Assembly (NCBI GenBank): GCA_041746635.1
Contig: JBGTGQ010000008.1
Location: 1 to 64,000, forward strand
From: CAMASH01 sp041746635
GTDB taxonomy: Bacteria; Verrucomicrobiota; Verrucomicrobiia; Chthoniobacterales; Terrimicrobiaceae
Length of the DNA: 64,000 nt
Direction: 5' to 3'
Part shown: positions 34,437 through 43,294 of the stretch, in pieces
Layout: each line of letters begins with the position of its first letter
How positions within the stretch are numbered: the first letter of the stretch is position 1
Made by a program: the position numbers and the translations under genes
The notes under the pieces: generated by a model
What the model was told of the DNA's origin: nothing
Database searches by the model: none
What the model saw: only the letters and a program-made list of their open reading frames with translations

Positions 34437-34897
34437 AAACAGCCGGCACCTACAAACGGCTTCCCGGCCGGAGCCGCCAGCTCATGAATTACGCCACACT
34501 GTGGGAAGGCGAGGATCACCTGCTCTTCGTGCAATCGCATGGAGTCACCGAGGCCTATAGGCGTTTTTCTTACCGGGACATTCAGGCCATTGTACTCTGC
34601 CAGACGAAAAACGGCCTCGTGACCAGCATCGTGCTCGGGGTGGTGGCCGCGGCTTTCGGATTGGGAGCGGTGTTTTCCGCAACCGCCGTCGCGATTGCGC
34701 TGGGGATCGTGGCCGGGATCTTTCTTTTGCTCGCCCTGATTAATCTTTCCCTAGGTCCGACCTGCCGGTGCACGTTGCGTACCGCCGTCCAGACGCAGGA
34801 ACTGCCTTCGCTCAACCGCCTGCGCAGTGCGCGCCGGGCGCTGGGCCGCATCCAAGCCAGGGTGAACTCCATCCAACGGCCTGTTCCGCCTCAATGA
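34433..34897 (+). CDS. Small membrane protein of the MoxR cluster
   Basis: This is a 154-residue protein. A soluble N-terminus (about 1-55) with a PH-like feel (LWEGEDHLLFVQSHGVTEAY) is followed by two hydrophobic segments (about 62-105) and a basic tail. Start 34433 overlaps the previous stop. I do not recognise the family. It is certainly co-transcribed with its neighbours, which overlap it at both ends. Confidence 0.6.
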   Translation: MKTAGTYKRLPGRSRQLMNYATLWEGEDHLLFVQSHGVTEAYRRFSYRDIQAIVLCQTKNGLVTSIVLGVVAAAFGLGAVFSATAVAIALGIVAGIFLLLALINLSLGPTCRCTLRTAVQTQELPSLNRLRSARRALGRIQARVNSIQRPVPPQ

Positions 34898-35214
34898 ACA
34901 CGCTTGTCCAACAACGATGCCAGTATCATGCCGGGCGGGAGGCGGCTGCCCGCTGCCCGGAATGCAAGCTCTTCTTCTGCCGCGAATGCGTGTCCGAACA
35001 CGACGACCGTATCCTCTGTGCGGCGTGCCTGCGCCAATTGGTGGCACCACTCCCGTCCCCTCGTCGAAGTTTTCGGGGCATCCTTTCGCTCGCGCAGTGT
35101 ATGCTCGCCGTGGCGCTGGTCTGGTTCTTTTTCTTTCTCATCGGTAAGGGCCTCCTGGCCATTCCGTCTGCTTTTCATGAGGGCACGTTTTGGGAAAAAC
35201 ACGCATCGCCATGA
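34894..35214 (+). CDS. B-box-like zinc-binding small membrane protein
   Basis: This is a 106-residue protein. The N-terminal 45 residues hold CQYHAGREAAARCPECKLFF and CRECVSEHDD, a B-box-like zinc site close to that in the gene at 33861. One or two membrane segments follow. Both ends overlap neighbours by ATGA. The two B-box proteins are probably ancient paralogues. Confidence 0.65.
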   Translation: MNTLVQQRCQYHAGREAAARCPECKLFFCRECVSEHDDRILCAACLRQLVAPLPSPRRSFRGILSLAQCMLAVALVWFFFFLIGKGLLAIPSAFHEGTFWEKHASP

Positions 35215-36827
35215 AACGGGCTTTTCTTCGCGAGCAGGGTAAGAGTGCGTTCGAATTGATCGAGGAGGCGTTTCACCTGCTTCGCTCGGCCTCTCCGGCA
35301 ACGCTGGCCGCTTACTATCTCGGTTCAGCTCCCTTCGTCGCGGGATTCCTCGTCTTCTGGACGGATATGAGCAGCAGTCCGCTGGCTTCCCGGCATCTCG
35401 GCGCGGCTACTCTCGGCCTCACCGCGCTCTTTCTCTGGATGAAACTCTGTCATGCGCGGTTCGCCCGTGGCCTGCTGGCGGAACTTTCCGGTCGGGAGAT
35501 GCCGGACGCTGGTTTCCGACGCTTCCTGCATTCACTAGTCACGCAAGCCGTGATCCAATCCACCGGCTTGTTCATGCTTCCCCTTGCCCTGCTGGCCGTT
35601 CTTCCACTGGGCTGGGCTTATGCTTTTTATCAAAATGCCACTGTTCTCGACGGGGATGATGATGTGATGGCGCTTATCCGCAAGGCCGCCCGGCAAGCCC
35701 GGTTATGGCCCGGACAGAATCATATCTTCCTGCTCGTGCTTTCGGGATTCGGCCTCGCGGTCTTCCTGAATTGGTTCAGCTTCGGATTCACCGCGCCGCA
35801 ATTGCTAAAAATGCTGTTCGGTCTCGAAACAATTTTTACGCAAAGCCCATTCAGCCTTTTGAATACCACGTTTTTTGTCGCCATGCTGGGCCTCACCTAC
35901 CTGAGCGTCGATCCCCTCCTCAAAGCGTGTTATGTGCTGCGGTGCTTCCAAGGCCAGTCCCTCAACACCGGCGAGGATCTGCGCACGGAACTCCGCCGCT
36001 TTGCCACCGCCCGGACGCTTCTAATCTGGGCTTTTTTGCTTTTGGGCTTCCTTCCACTGCACGCGGAGGAAACGTCGGTCGCGCTTCCGCCTCCGGCGAT
36101 TGAAAGCGCCGAACTCGACCGCACCATCGGCGAGGTCATCCAGCAGGGCCGATATGCCTGGCGTATGCCGCGTGATCAAGCGGGGGAAGCAAAGGAAGGC
36201 GGCCTGTTTGTTGGCTTCCTCAAAGCCATTTCCCAAGCCATCGACGACGCTTTTCAGCGGGTCGGTGATGCCCTGCGTGACTTTCTCGAATGGCTCTTCG
36301 AGCGCAAAAAACGTTCGAGTCCGGATCATTCGGCTTCATGGATCACCCCGCAACTCGGCCTGCTTTTCGCCGTCCTTGCCATCACGGCCTGCGTGCTGGC
36401 CGTCGCCATTCTGCGCATCATCCGGGCCCGCCGGAATTCCGAGGCCGTGGCCAGTACAGCTCTCGCCGCCCTCCCCAACCTGGAAGATGAAAACACCGCG
36501 GCCGATGAGCTGCCCGAGGATGAATGGACGCGGCTCGGCCGCAGCTTGTGGGAGCGCGGCGATTTGCGACTGGCGCTGAGGGCCTTTTATCTGGCCAGCC
36601 TTTCGCACCTGGCAGCCCGTGGGATGATCACCGTGGTGCGCTCCAAGTCGAATCGAGACTACGAGCGCGAGCTCCGCCGCCGGGCCCACTCCCGGCCGGA
36701 GCTTTCGCTGATTTTTGGGGAAAACGTGGGGACGTTTGATCGCATCTGGTATGGACTGCACGAGGCGAATACCGAGGTCCTGGAATGTTTCCTCGCCAAT
36801 GTCGAACGCCTGAGGGCCTCCTCATGA
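35211..36827 (+). CDS. DUF4129-domain membrane protein
   Basis: This is a 538-residue protein. The N-terminal half has about six membrane segments and a second block of membrane helix occurs around residue 390. The C-terminal 130 residues (LRLALRAFYLASLSHLAARG to FDRIWYG) match the DUF4129 domain found beside MoxR and transglutaminase-like genes. Start 35211 overlaps the previous stop. It likely anchors the cluster's complex in the membrane. Confidence 0.75.
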   Translation: MKRAFLREQGKSAFELIEEAFHLLRSASPATLAAYYLGSAPFVAGFLVFWTDMSSSPLASRHLGAATLGLTALFLWMKLCHARFARGLLAELSGREMPDAGFRRFLHSLVTQAVIQSTGLFMLPLALLAVLPLGWAYAFYQNATVLDGDDDVMALIRKAARQARLWPGQNHIFLLVLSGFGLAVFLNWFSFGFTAPQLLKMLFGLETIFTQSPFSLLNTTFFVAMLGLTYLSVDPLLKACYVLRCFQGQSLNTGEDLRTELRRFATARTLLIWAFLLLGFLPLHAEETSVALPPPAIESAELDRTIGEVIQQGRYAWRMPRDQAGEAKEGGLFVGFLKAISQAIDDAFQRVGDALRDFLEWLFERKKRSSPDHSASWITPQLGLLFAVLAITACVLAVAILRIIRARRNSEAVASTALAALPNLEDENTAADELPEDEWTRLGRSLWERGDLRLALRAFYLASLSHLAARGMITVVRSKSNRDYERELRRRAHSRPELSLIFGENVGTFDRIWYGLHEANTEVLECFLANVERLRASS

Positions 36828-38056
36828 AACGCGGGCTCCCCGGTTTGCTGCTGGCAGTCTGCGCCGTCCTCCTGGGAGGAACACTGTACACCCTGTTGCA
36901 ATGGCGATTTGCGATGGGTGACGTGTATCCACCCTATTCTTCCCTGCGGGCGGATCCGCTCGGCACCATGGCTTTTTACGAAAGCCTGCAACGCCTCCCC
37001 GGCCTCACGGTAACACGCGACCACCAGATGACCAACCGTCTGCCCGCAGGCGAGGACACAACGTACCTGCATCTCGCCGCCGAGTCGTGGGCCTGGCGGA
37101 AATTGCCTCCAGAGACCATCCGCACCATCGAGCGGTTTCTGGTCGAGGGCGGACGCCTGGTTCTCATGTTCTCGCCCAAAGATTCGCGGCGGGAAGATTC
37201 CCGACGGGAAAGAAAGGAAACAAAAGACGCCGAGAAAAAAAAGAAAGTTGAAGCCAAGGAGTCCCCCTCCCCGACGCCCCATGACGAGCCGGAATTGATT
37301 TCGCTGACCGACCGCTGGGGAATCGCCCTGGCCTTTCAAGCATCCGAGGCCGGCTCTGCTGCGGCATCGCTCCGGGCCCGCAATGTTTCGACGCTGGCGC
37401 TTCCGCCGGAACTCACCTGGCACGGCGATCTCGTGATGGAAAAGCCCGGACCGGGCTGGAAGGTGGTCTATTCTCGGGACGGCGGGGCCGTGGTGGCTGA
37501 GCGCAGTTTCGGCAGCGGCAGCATGGTCATCGTGACCGACTCCTATTTTGTCAGCAACGAAGCCATGTTGCGGGACCGTCAACCCGATCTGCTGGCCTGG
37601 TTGATCGGACCCAGCCGCCACATCGTTTTCGACGAGGCGCACCTTGGTATCATGGACTCCCCCGGCATCGCCACCCTAGCCAGAAAGTATCGCCTCCACG
37701 GCGTGGCCGCCTCCCTCCTCGTCCTCGCATTGCTGTTCATTTGGAAAAACAGTTCCAGTCTCGCCGGTTCCATGCCGCCGGCGAAAACCGGGCAGGAAAC
37801 CGTGGCCGGCCGCGAGGCGTCCGCCGGTTTCATCGGGCTGCTCCGGCGCAATATTTCTTCCGCTGCCGTCCTCGAAAACTGCCTGGCGGAATGGAACAAA
37901 TCATTCGCCCGGCGGAACACGTACTCCCGCCGGGAAAAGGAGGCGGTGAATGCCGTGGTCGCGGAGGAACTGGCTCGGACCCGGCGGGAACGCGATCCCG
38001 TCGCGGCGTACCGGCGGATCTGCGCCGTTCTCCGACGCGACAAACCCGCCGCCTGA
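36824..38056 (+). CDS. DUF4350-domain protein
   Basis: This 410-residue protein has an N-terminal membrane segment, a large extracytoplasmic domain like DUF4350 (SSLRADPLGTMAFYESLQ near the start, SYFVSNEAML and IVFDEAHLG later) and a second membrane segment at about residue 300, followed by a cytoplasmic helical tail. Start 36824 overlaps the previous stop. It is a regular member of MoxR/DUF58 clusters. Confidence 0.75.
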   Translation: MKRGLPGLLLAVCAVLLGGTLYTLLQWRFAMGDVYPPYSSLRADPLGTMAFYESLQRLPGLTVTRDHQMTNRLPAGEDTTYLHLAAESWAWRKLPPETIRTIERFLVEGGRLVLMFSPKDSRREDSRRERKETKDAEKKKKVEAKESPSPTPHDEPELISLTDRWGIALAFQASEAGSAAASLRARNVSTLALPPELTWHGDLVMEKPGPGWKVVYSRDGGAVVAERSFGSGSMVIVTDSYFVSNEAMLRDRQPDLLAWLIGPSRHIVFDEAHLGIMDSPGIATLARKYRLHGVAASLLVLALLFIWKNSSSLAGSMPPAKTGQETVAGREASAGFIGLLRRNISSAAVLENCLAEWNKSFARRNTYSRREKEAVNAVVAEELARTRRERDPVAAYRRICAVLRRDKPAA

Positions 38057-38080
38057 CTTCGATTTTACCAACCAAAAACC

Positions 38081-39040
38081 ATGGAAACCACCCAACTCAA
38101 GGAAACGCTCGCCACCGCCCGGGCGGAGGTCGGCAAGATCATCATCGGCCAGCACGACGTGATCGAAAAGGCCCTTATCGTCATCTTTACCGGTCATCAT
38201 GCCCTCATCGAGGGAGTGCCGGGCGTGGCCAAGACGCTGCTTGTGCGCACTCTTGCCCGCGTCCTCGGATGCGAGTTTTCCCGCATCCAGTTCACTCCGG
38301 ACCTCATGCCTTCCGACATCACTGGCACCAATGTTTACAACCTGCAGCGCAATGAATTCTCCCTCGTGAAAGGGCCGGTTTTCACGTCGTTCCTCCTCGC
38401 TGATGAAATCAACCGTGCGCCCGCCAAGACCCAATCCGCCTTGCTTCAGGCCATGCAGGAGCGGGAGGTGACCATCGACCGGGAAACTCATCGCCTTCCG
38501 CAAAACTTCACGGTTTTCGCGACGCAAAACCCCATCGAATACGAGGGCACGTATCCGCTTCCGGAAGCGCAAAAGGACCGCTTCATGCTCAAAATCACGA
38601 TGGACGCGCCGGATCGCGAGGAGGAACTGATCCTGGCCCGCCGCACCATGGGCAGCGACGCGCCGGAAGCCCTTCTGGCCCGTGGCACGGTGAACCCCTT
38701 GATCACCCACGACGACCTGCTTGCCCTTCGTGCGCAACTGGCGCTCGTGGCCATGCGCGAGGAACTTGTGGCCTACGCCGTGGACATCGTCCTCGGTACC
38801 CGCCACCACGAAAACATCCTCGTCGGCGCGGGTCCCCGCGCCACCCAGGCGTTGCTCCTGGCCAGCCGGGCTTGTGCCGCCATGGGTGGCCGCGATTTCG
38901 TCACGCCAGATGACATCAAGGCCATGGCTGCTCCCGTGCTGGAACACCGCTTGATTCTCCGGCCCGAGTTTGAAATTGAAGGACTCACGGTCCACGAAGT
39001 CGTTCAAAACATCCTTGAACAGGTCGCTGTGCCGCGATGA
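38081..39040 (+). CDS. MoxR-family AAA+ ATPase
   Basis: This 319-residue MoxR ATPase has Walker A (GVPGVAKT, about residue 47), Walker B (LLADEINRAP, about 106), sensor 1 (FATQNPIEYEG, about 147) and the usual C-terminal lid. MoxR proteins act as chaperones that load or remodel membrane or VWA-type complexes. The stop overlaps the DUF58 gene by ATGA. Confidence 0.92.
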   Translation: METTQLKETLATARAEVGKIIIGQHDVIEKALIVIFTGHHALIEGVPGVAKTLLVRTLARVLGCEFSRIQFTPDLMPSDITGTNVYNLQRNEFSLVKGPVFTSFLLADEINRAPAKTQSALLQAMQEREVTIDRETHRLPQNFTVFATQNPIEYEGTYPLPEAQKDRFMLKITMDAPDREEELILARRTMGSDAPEALLARGTVNPLITHDDLLALRAQLALVAMREELVAYAVDIVLGTRHHENILVGAGPRATQALLLASRACAAMGGRDFVTPDDIKAMAAPVLEHRLILRPEFEIEGLTVHEVVQNILEQVAVPR

Positions 39041-40341
39041 TCGTTCCCAGCAATCGGCTGCTTTTCTGGTTCGCCATTATTGCGGTGCCGTTCTCCCTCG
39101 TCGCGGGAGTGTCGCCCGGAGCATTCGGGCTGGCCTGTGCCGCCATCGGCGGCCTCGTCGCAATCGCGCTGGTGGATGCCTTGCGCGCTCGCGGCACCCT
39201 GGACGGTCTCCGGGTGGAATTGCCTCCGGTCACTCGCATGGCCTTGCAACGCGACACCGAGATCGAGCTAACCCTCCGGCACCCCGTCCGCCCGCAGCGA
39301 ATCCTGCGGCTGGTTCTGCCTATGCCGGCGGGTTTTGACCAGCCGCGCCAGGAACTTCTGGTCGCCCTTCCGGAAGGAAGCGATTGCTCCCGCCTCTCCT
39401 GGGCCTGTCGACCGCGCAAGCGCGGAACGTTCCATTTGAAATCGGCCGCCGCCGAAGGCAGTTCCCCGCTGGGATTTTGGGGCGTGCGCGCGCGGGTCCC
39501 TGTCTCGGCTGAAATCCGGGTTTATCCTAATCTTGCGCACGAGCGAAAAAGCCTCGCCCTGCTCCTGCGCGGTGCCATCGGAGTTCATGCCCAGCGGCAG
39601 GTGGGCAAGGGCCGGGAGTTCGAGAAGCTGCGCGAATACGTTCCGGGCGACGGTTCTGAGGATATTCATTGGAAGGCCACGGCGCGCAAGGGCCGCCCCA
39701 TCACCAAGGTTTTCCAAATGGAGCGCACCCAGGAAGTTTATCTCGCCATCGATTCCTCGCGCCTGAGCGCACGTCACGGCGCGCTGGAGAGTTTTCTGTC
39801 GGCCGCGCTCCTGGTGGGATTGGCCGCGGAACAACAGGGCGACCTCTTCGGCCTTGTCACCTTCTCCGACCGGGTGGAAAGTTTTGTCCGGGCTCGCAGT
39901 GGTCGCGCCCATTATGACGCCTGCCGCGAGGCCATCCATGCCTTGGAACCCAAGCCGGTGAATCCCGATTTCGACGAGGCGTGCAGTTTCATCCGCCTGC
40001 GCCTGCGCCGCCGCGCGCTCATCATTTTTCTATCCGCGCTCGACGACCCGGTAATGGCGGAGGGGTTCGTGCGCGCTTCCGGACTCATCTGCCGTCAGCA
40101 CCTTGTCCTCGCCGCCATGATCCAACCTGCCGGTGCCGCGCCGCTTTTCACGAACCCCGGCGTCGCGGACACCGACGCGCTTTACGAAGAACTCGGTGGT
40201 CATCTGCGCTGGCACGATCTCGAGGAATTGGGCGGCGTACTCAAGCGCCGCGGCGTGACATTTTCCCTGGTCGACGGCGAACAAACCGGCCTTCAACTCG
40301 TGTCTCGATATCTTAACGTCAAGCGCCGGCAACTCATATGA
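39037..40341 (+). CDS. DUF58 / VWA-like protein
   Basis: This is a 434-residue protein. Two membrane segments at the start (about residues 8-50) are followed by a beta domain and the DUF58 signature GREFEKLREYVPGD with DIHWKATARKG (about residues 190-220), then a VWA-like domain (LAIDSSRLSA at about 240). It pairs with the MoxR ATPase in nearly all such clusters. Overlaps at both ends indicate tight co-expression. Confidence 0.88.
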   Translation: MIVPSNRLLFWFAIIAVPFSLVAGVSPGAFGLACAAIGGLVAIALVDALRARGTLDGLRVELPPVTRMALQRDTEIELTLRHPVRPQRILRLVLPMPAGFDQPRQELLVALPEGSDCSRLSWACRPRKRGTFHLKSAAAEGSSPLGFWGVRARVPVSAEIRVYPNLAHERKSLALLLRGAIGVHAQRQVGKGREFEKLREYVPGDGSEDIHWKATARKGRPITKVFQMERTQEVYLAIDSSRLSARHGALESFLSAALLVGLAAEQQGDLFGLVTFSDRVESFVRARSGRAHYDACREAIHALEPKPVNPDFDEACSFIRLRLRRRALIIFLSALDDPVMAEGFVRASGLICRQHLVLAAMIQPAGAAPLFTNPGVADTDALYEELGGHLRWHDLEELGGVLKRRGVTFSLVDGEQTGLQLVSRYLNVKRRQLI

Positions 40342-41336
40342 TTATCGATCTGCCCCGCTTTGTTGCCGCCGAACGCCCGAACTGGGAAGAGTTGGAAAAG
40401 TTCCTTGCCCGATTGGAGATCCAGCCCGGTGCCTGCCTCTCACTCGAGGAGGTCAGACGCTTTCACCTGCTCTATGAACGGGCGGCATCCGATCTTTCCC
40501 GCATCACCACATTTTCTTCCGAGCCGGAAACCCGCAAATACCTTGAGAGCCTCGTGGCCCGAGCCTATGGCGAAATTCATGAAACCCGAACGCGCCGGGC
40601 GCACCTCGACCCCATCCGGTGGTTTTTTCAAACCCTACCCCGCACCTTCCGCCGCCACGGGCGCGCGTTCGCGCTGGCCGTCGCCATTACTTTGACCGGC
40701 TCTCTTTTTGGCGGCTTCGCCGTGGCCCTCGATCCGGAGGCCAAGCAGATTATCACCCCGTTTCCGCACTTGCTGGAAGATCCCGCCCAGCGGGTGGCCG
40801 ATGAGGAGAAGATTGTGGGTGACCGCCTTGAAGGCGCCAAATCCTCTTTCTCCGCCCAGCTGATGACGCACAACACGCGCGTGGCCATCCTCGCGCTTGC
40901 CCTCGGCATGACCTGGGGCGCGGGCACCGCCATCCTGCTTTTTTACAATGGCGTCATTCTGGGAGCGATCGCGTTCGACTATATCCGCGCGGGCCAGACC
41001 ACGTTTCTCCTCGGCTGGCTCCTGCCCCATGGGTCGGTCGAAATCCCAGCCATCCTCATCGCCGGACAGGCTGGGCTCGTGCTGGCGGGAGCACTCATCG
41101 GCTGGAGCGGAAATGTCCCACTGAGGTTGCGATTGCGCGAAATCGGCGGCGACCTAGTCACCCTCATTTCCGGCGTGGCCATCCTCTTGGTCTGGGCGGG
41201 CCTGGTGGAGTCTTTCCTTTCCCAATACCACGAACCAGTCTTCCCCTACGGGGCCAAAATCAGCCTCGGTCTGATCGAACTCGGCCTGCTCGTCTTTTTC
41301 CTCGCCCGATCCGGCACCATAGAACCCGGGAAATGA
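40338..41336 (+). CDS. SpoIIM-family membrane protein
   Basis: This is a 332-residue protein of the stage II sporulation protein M family. A helical soluble N-terminus (about 1-100) is followed by five or so membrane segments. The motif NTRVAILALALGMTWGAGT and the LPHGSVEIPA stretch are typical. The organism need not sporulate; such proteins are common in MoxR clusters. Overlaps of 4 bp occur at both ends. Confidence 0.85.
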   Translation: MIIDLPRFVAAERPNWEELEKFLARLEIQPGACLSLEEVRRFHLLYERAASDLSRITTFSSEPETRKYLESLVARAYGEIHETRTRRAHLDPIRWFFQTLPRTFRRHGRAFALAVAITLTGSLFGGFAVALDPEAKQIITPFPHLLEDPAQRVADEEKIVGDRLEGAKSSFSAQLMTHNTRVAILALALGMTWGAGTAILLFYNGVILGAIAFDYIRAGQTTFLLGWLLPHGSVEIPAILIAGQAGLVLAGALIGWSGNVPLRLRLREIGGDLVTLISGVAILLVWAGLVESFLSQYHEPVFPYGAKISLGLIELGLLVFFLARSGTIEPGK

Positions 41337-42139
41337 AAACGAATCTCCTGCGCCTCCGCACGCCCGAGGGTGTGGTGTTTTCCCAGATCCTGGCCGGGCC
41401 GGTGTTGCGCTTTTGCGCCTGGTTCGTGGACGGCATGGCGATCATGACTCTTCTGTCCCTGTGTGGCATGGTCATCTCGCTTCTCGGCTTGCTCAACATG
41501 GATTTCGCCGGAGCCGTTTACGCCTTGCTCTATTTTGTCATCTCCATCGGATACGGCCTCGCCCTAGAGTGGTTCTTGCGCGGCCAGACCTTCGGCAAAA
41601 AACTTTTCCGGCTCCGCGTCGTGGATGCCGAGGGCCTCAAACTTCAATTTCATCAGATCGCCATTCGCAATCTCCTGCGATTCGTGGACACCCTTCCCCT
41701 GTTGTACCTCGTGGGTGGAACAAGCTGCTGGATCAGCCGAAAAAACCAGCGCCTCGGCGACATTGCCGCCAATACCATCGTCATCCGCCTGCCCAAGATC
41801 GCCGAGCCCGACCTCGAACAGCTCCTGGCGGGCCGCTATAACTCTCTTCGCCAATATCCGCACCTGGAAGCCCGCCTGCGCCATCGCACAGAAGCCGCCG
41901 AAGCCTCCCTTGCCCTGCAGGCCCTGCTGCGCCGTGATGATTTCGATCCCTCCGCCCGACTGGAACTTTTCACCGAACTAGCCCGCCACTTTCGCGCCAA
42001 GGTGACCTTCCCCGCGGAATCCACCGATGGCATCAGCGATGAGCAATTCGTCCGCAATGTTGTGGATATTCTATTCCGCAGCCGCCTCGCAAGCCAGCGG
42101 CTCTCTGCAGCGGTCTCTGGATTGGCTAGAGCATTTTAA
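41333..42139 (+). CDS. RDD-family membrane protein
   Basis: This 268-residue protein contains an RDD domain (RFCAWFVDGMAI near residue 24, FGKKLFRLRVVD at about 82) with three to four membrane segments in the first 150 residues and a soluble helical tail. It ends the MoxR cluster. RDD proteins have been linked to ion transport, but the usual partner of SpoIIM-like proteins has no firm role. Confidence 0.85.
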   Translation: MKTNLLRLRTPEGVVFSQILAGPVLRFCAWFVDGMAIMTLLSLCGMVISLLGLLNMDFAGAVYALLYFVISIGYGLALEWFLRGQTFGKKLFRLRVVDAEGLKLQFHQIAIRNLLRFVDTLPLLYLVGGTSCWISRKNQRLGDIAANTIVIRLPKIAEPDLEQLLAGRYNSLRQYPHLEARLRHRTEAAEASLALQALLRRDDFDPSARLELFTELARHFRAKVTFPAESTDGISDEQFVRNVVDILFRSRLASQRLSAAVSGLARAF

Positions 42140-42161
42140 AAAATGTCGTGGCCGCAGGAAT

Positions 42162-42222
42162 TGTAGCCGCCCTGCTGTGTCAGGGCGTTCTCCCGGCGCG
42201 GCGACGCAGCGCCGCGGCTACA
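42162..42222. repeat. Inverted repeat after the MoxR cluster
   Basis: TGTAGCCGC (42162-42170) and GCGGCTACA (42214-42222) flank about 43 GC-rich bases that contain a second fold. It could serve as a terminator for the RDD gene or be a palindromic interspersed repeat. Confidence 0.5.
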
Positions 42223-42331
42223 GTAAAACGAAAACCGCTCTAAAACAGCCGCCCAATTTTGCTTTTGACCGCCTCGTCCATTGTGATGAGCGGTGGCCAG
42301 TTGGGCTTGAACACCTCACCCGCCAGCTGAC

Positions 42332-42446
42332 GCAAAGTCAAAATGCAGAACCCCGCTGCCCCAGCGGGGTTAGTCTTGTCCTGCCCACCATTTCGCGAAA
42401 GCGAAAGCTCGCAATCTCCCGCAAGATGAGAACGCCGTTCGACTGG
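42332..42446. repeat. Dispersed repeat, copy 3
   Basis: This copy matches the repeat at 32514-32625: a hairpin with CCGCTGCCCCAGCGG, the block GTCCTGCCCACCA, a small hairpin around GCGAAAGCG and GATGAGAACGCCGTTCGACTG. The last block matches copy 1 (32477-32497). It lies in the gap between the RDD gene and fabG; no gene is seen in that gap. Confidence 0.7.
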
Positions 42447-42466
42447 CCGCTGCTGCAGGCGAAGGC

Positions 42467-43213
42467 CTACATGCTCATCCCGCCATCCACCGCCAGCACC
42501 TGGCCGGTGATGTAGGCGGCTTCGGGACTGGCAAAATAGGCGACGGCCGAAGCAATGTCGTCGCTCGAACCCATGCGGCCCTGCGGGATCATGGCCAGGG
42601 CACCTTTTTTCACCTCGTCGCTCAGGACCGCCGTCATGTCCGTCTCGGTGAAACCCGGCGCCACCACATTCACCGTGATGTTCCGGCTGGCGAGCTCGCG
42701 GGCCAGGGTTTTGCTCAGGCCGATCAACCCGGCCTTGCTCGCGGCGTAGTTGGCCTGTCCGGCCGTGCCGAGAATACCGCTGACGGAACTAATGTTGATA
42801 ATGCGCCCGATGCGTTGTTTGACCATCGCGCGGAGAACGGCGCGGGTGAAGTTGAAGGCACCCTTGAGATTCGTATCGAGAACGATGTCCCAGTCCTCCG
42901 AACTCATGCGCATGGCCAGGGTGTCACGAGTGATGCCGGCGTTGTTCACCAAGATGTCGCAACGCCCGAAGTCGGCCAGAATTTGCTCACCGCATTTTTG
43001 CACCGCATCGAAATCCGCCACGTCCACGGCGTATGGTCTGGCCGTATCCGGCGCAAGGGCATTGATGGCGTCGGCCACCTTCTGCGAATTGGCTTCCGTG
43101 CGGCTTACCACCGCGACCTTCGCGCCCTCGGAGGCAAGGCGTTTGGCGATGGCCTCACCGATGCCGCGACCGGCTCCAGTAACTATGGCAACTTGGTTTT
43201 CGAATCGTTTCAT
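42467..43213 (-). CDS. fabG: 3-oxoacyl-ACP reductase
   Basis: This 248-residue short-chain dehydrogenase is of FabG type. The cofactor motif TGAGRGIGEA is at about residue 11, NNAG at about 87, the catalytic Ser in NISSVSG at about 138 and the YxxxK in YAASKAG at about 151. It reduces 3-oxoacyl-ACP with NADPH in fatty-acid synthesis. The start at 43213 (MKRFENQVAI) is preferred over the ATG 24 bases upstream. Other fab genes are not nearby. Confidence 0.92.
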   Translation of the reverse strand: MKRFENQVAIVTGAGRGIGEAIAKRLASEGAKVAVVSRTEANSQKVADAINALAPDTARPYAVDVADFDAVQKCGEQILADFGRCDILVNNAGITRDTLAMRMSSEDWDIVLDTNLKGAFNFTRAVLRAMVKQRIGRIINISSVSGILGTAGQANYAASKAGLIGLSKTLARELASRNITVNVVAPGFTETDMTAVLSDEVKKGALAMIPQGRMGSSDDIASAVAYFASPEAAYITGQVLAVDGGMSM

Positions 43214-43238
43214 AAATTTTTTGCCACTGATTAACACT

Positions 43239-43278
43239 GATGAAACACGGATAAAGCAAATCCCATCCGTGTTTCATC
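43239..43278. repeat. Hairpin repeat between two genes
   Basis: GATGAAACACGGAT and ATCCGTGTTTCATC (perfect 14-bp arms) flank a 12-base spacer. The element lies between fabG and the oxidoreductase gene and may act as terminator for the latter, although the flanks look like a widespread intergenic repeat. Confidence 0.6.
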
Positions 43279-43294
43279 CGTGAAGATCCGTGGC

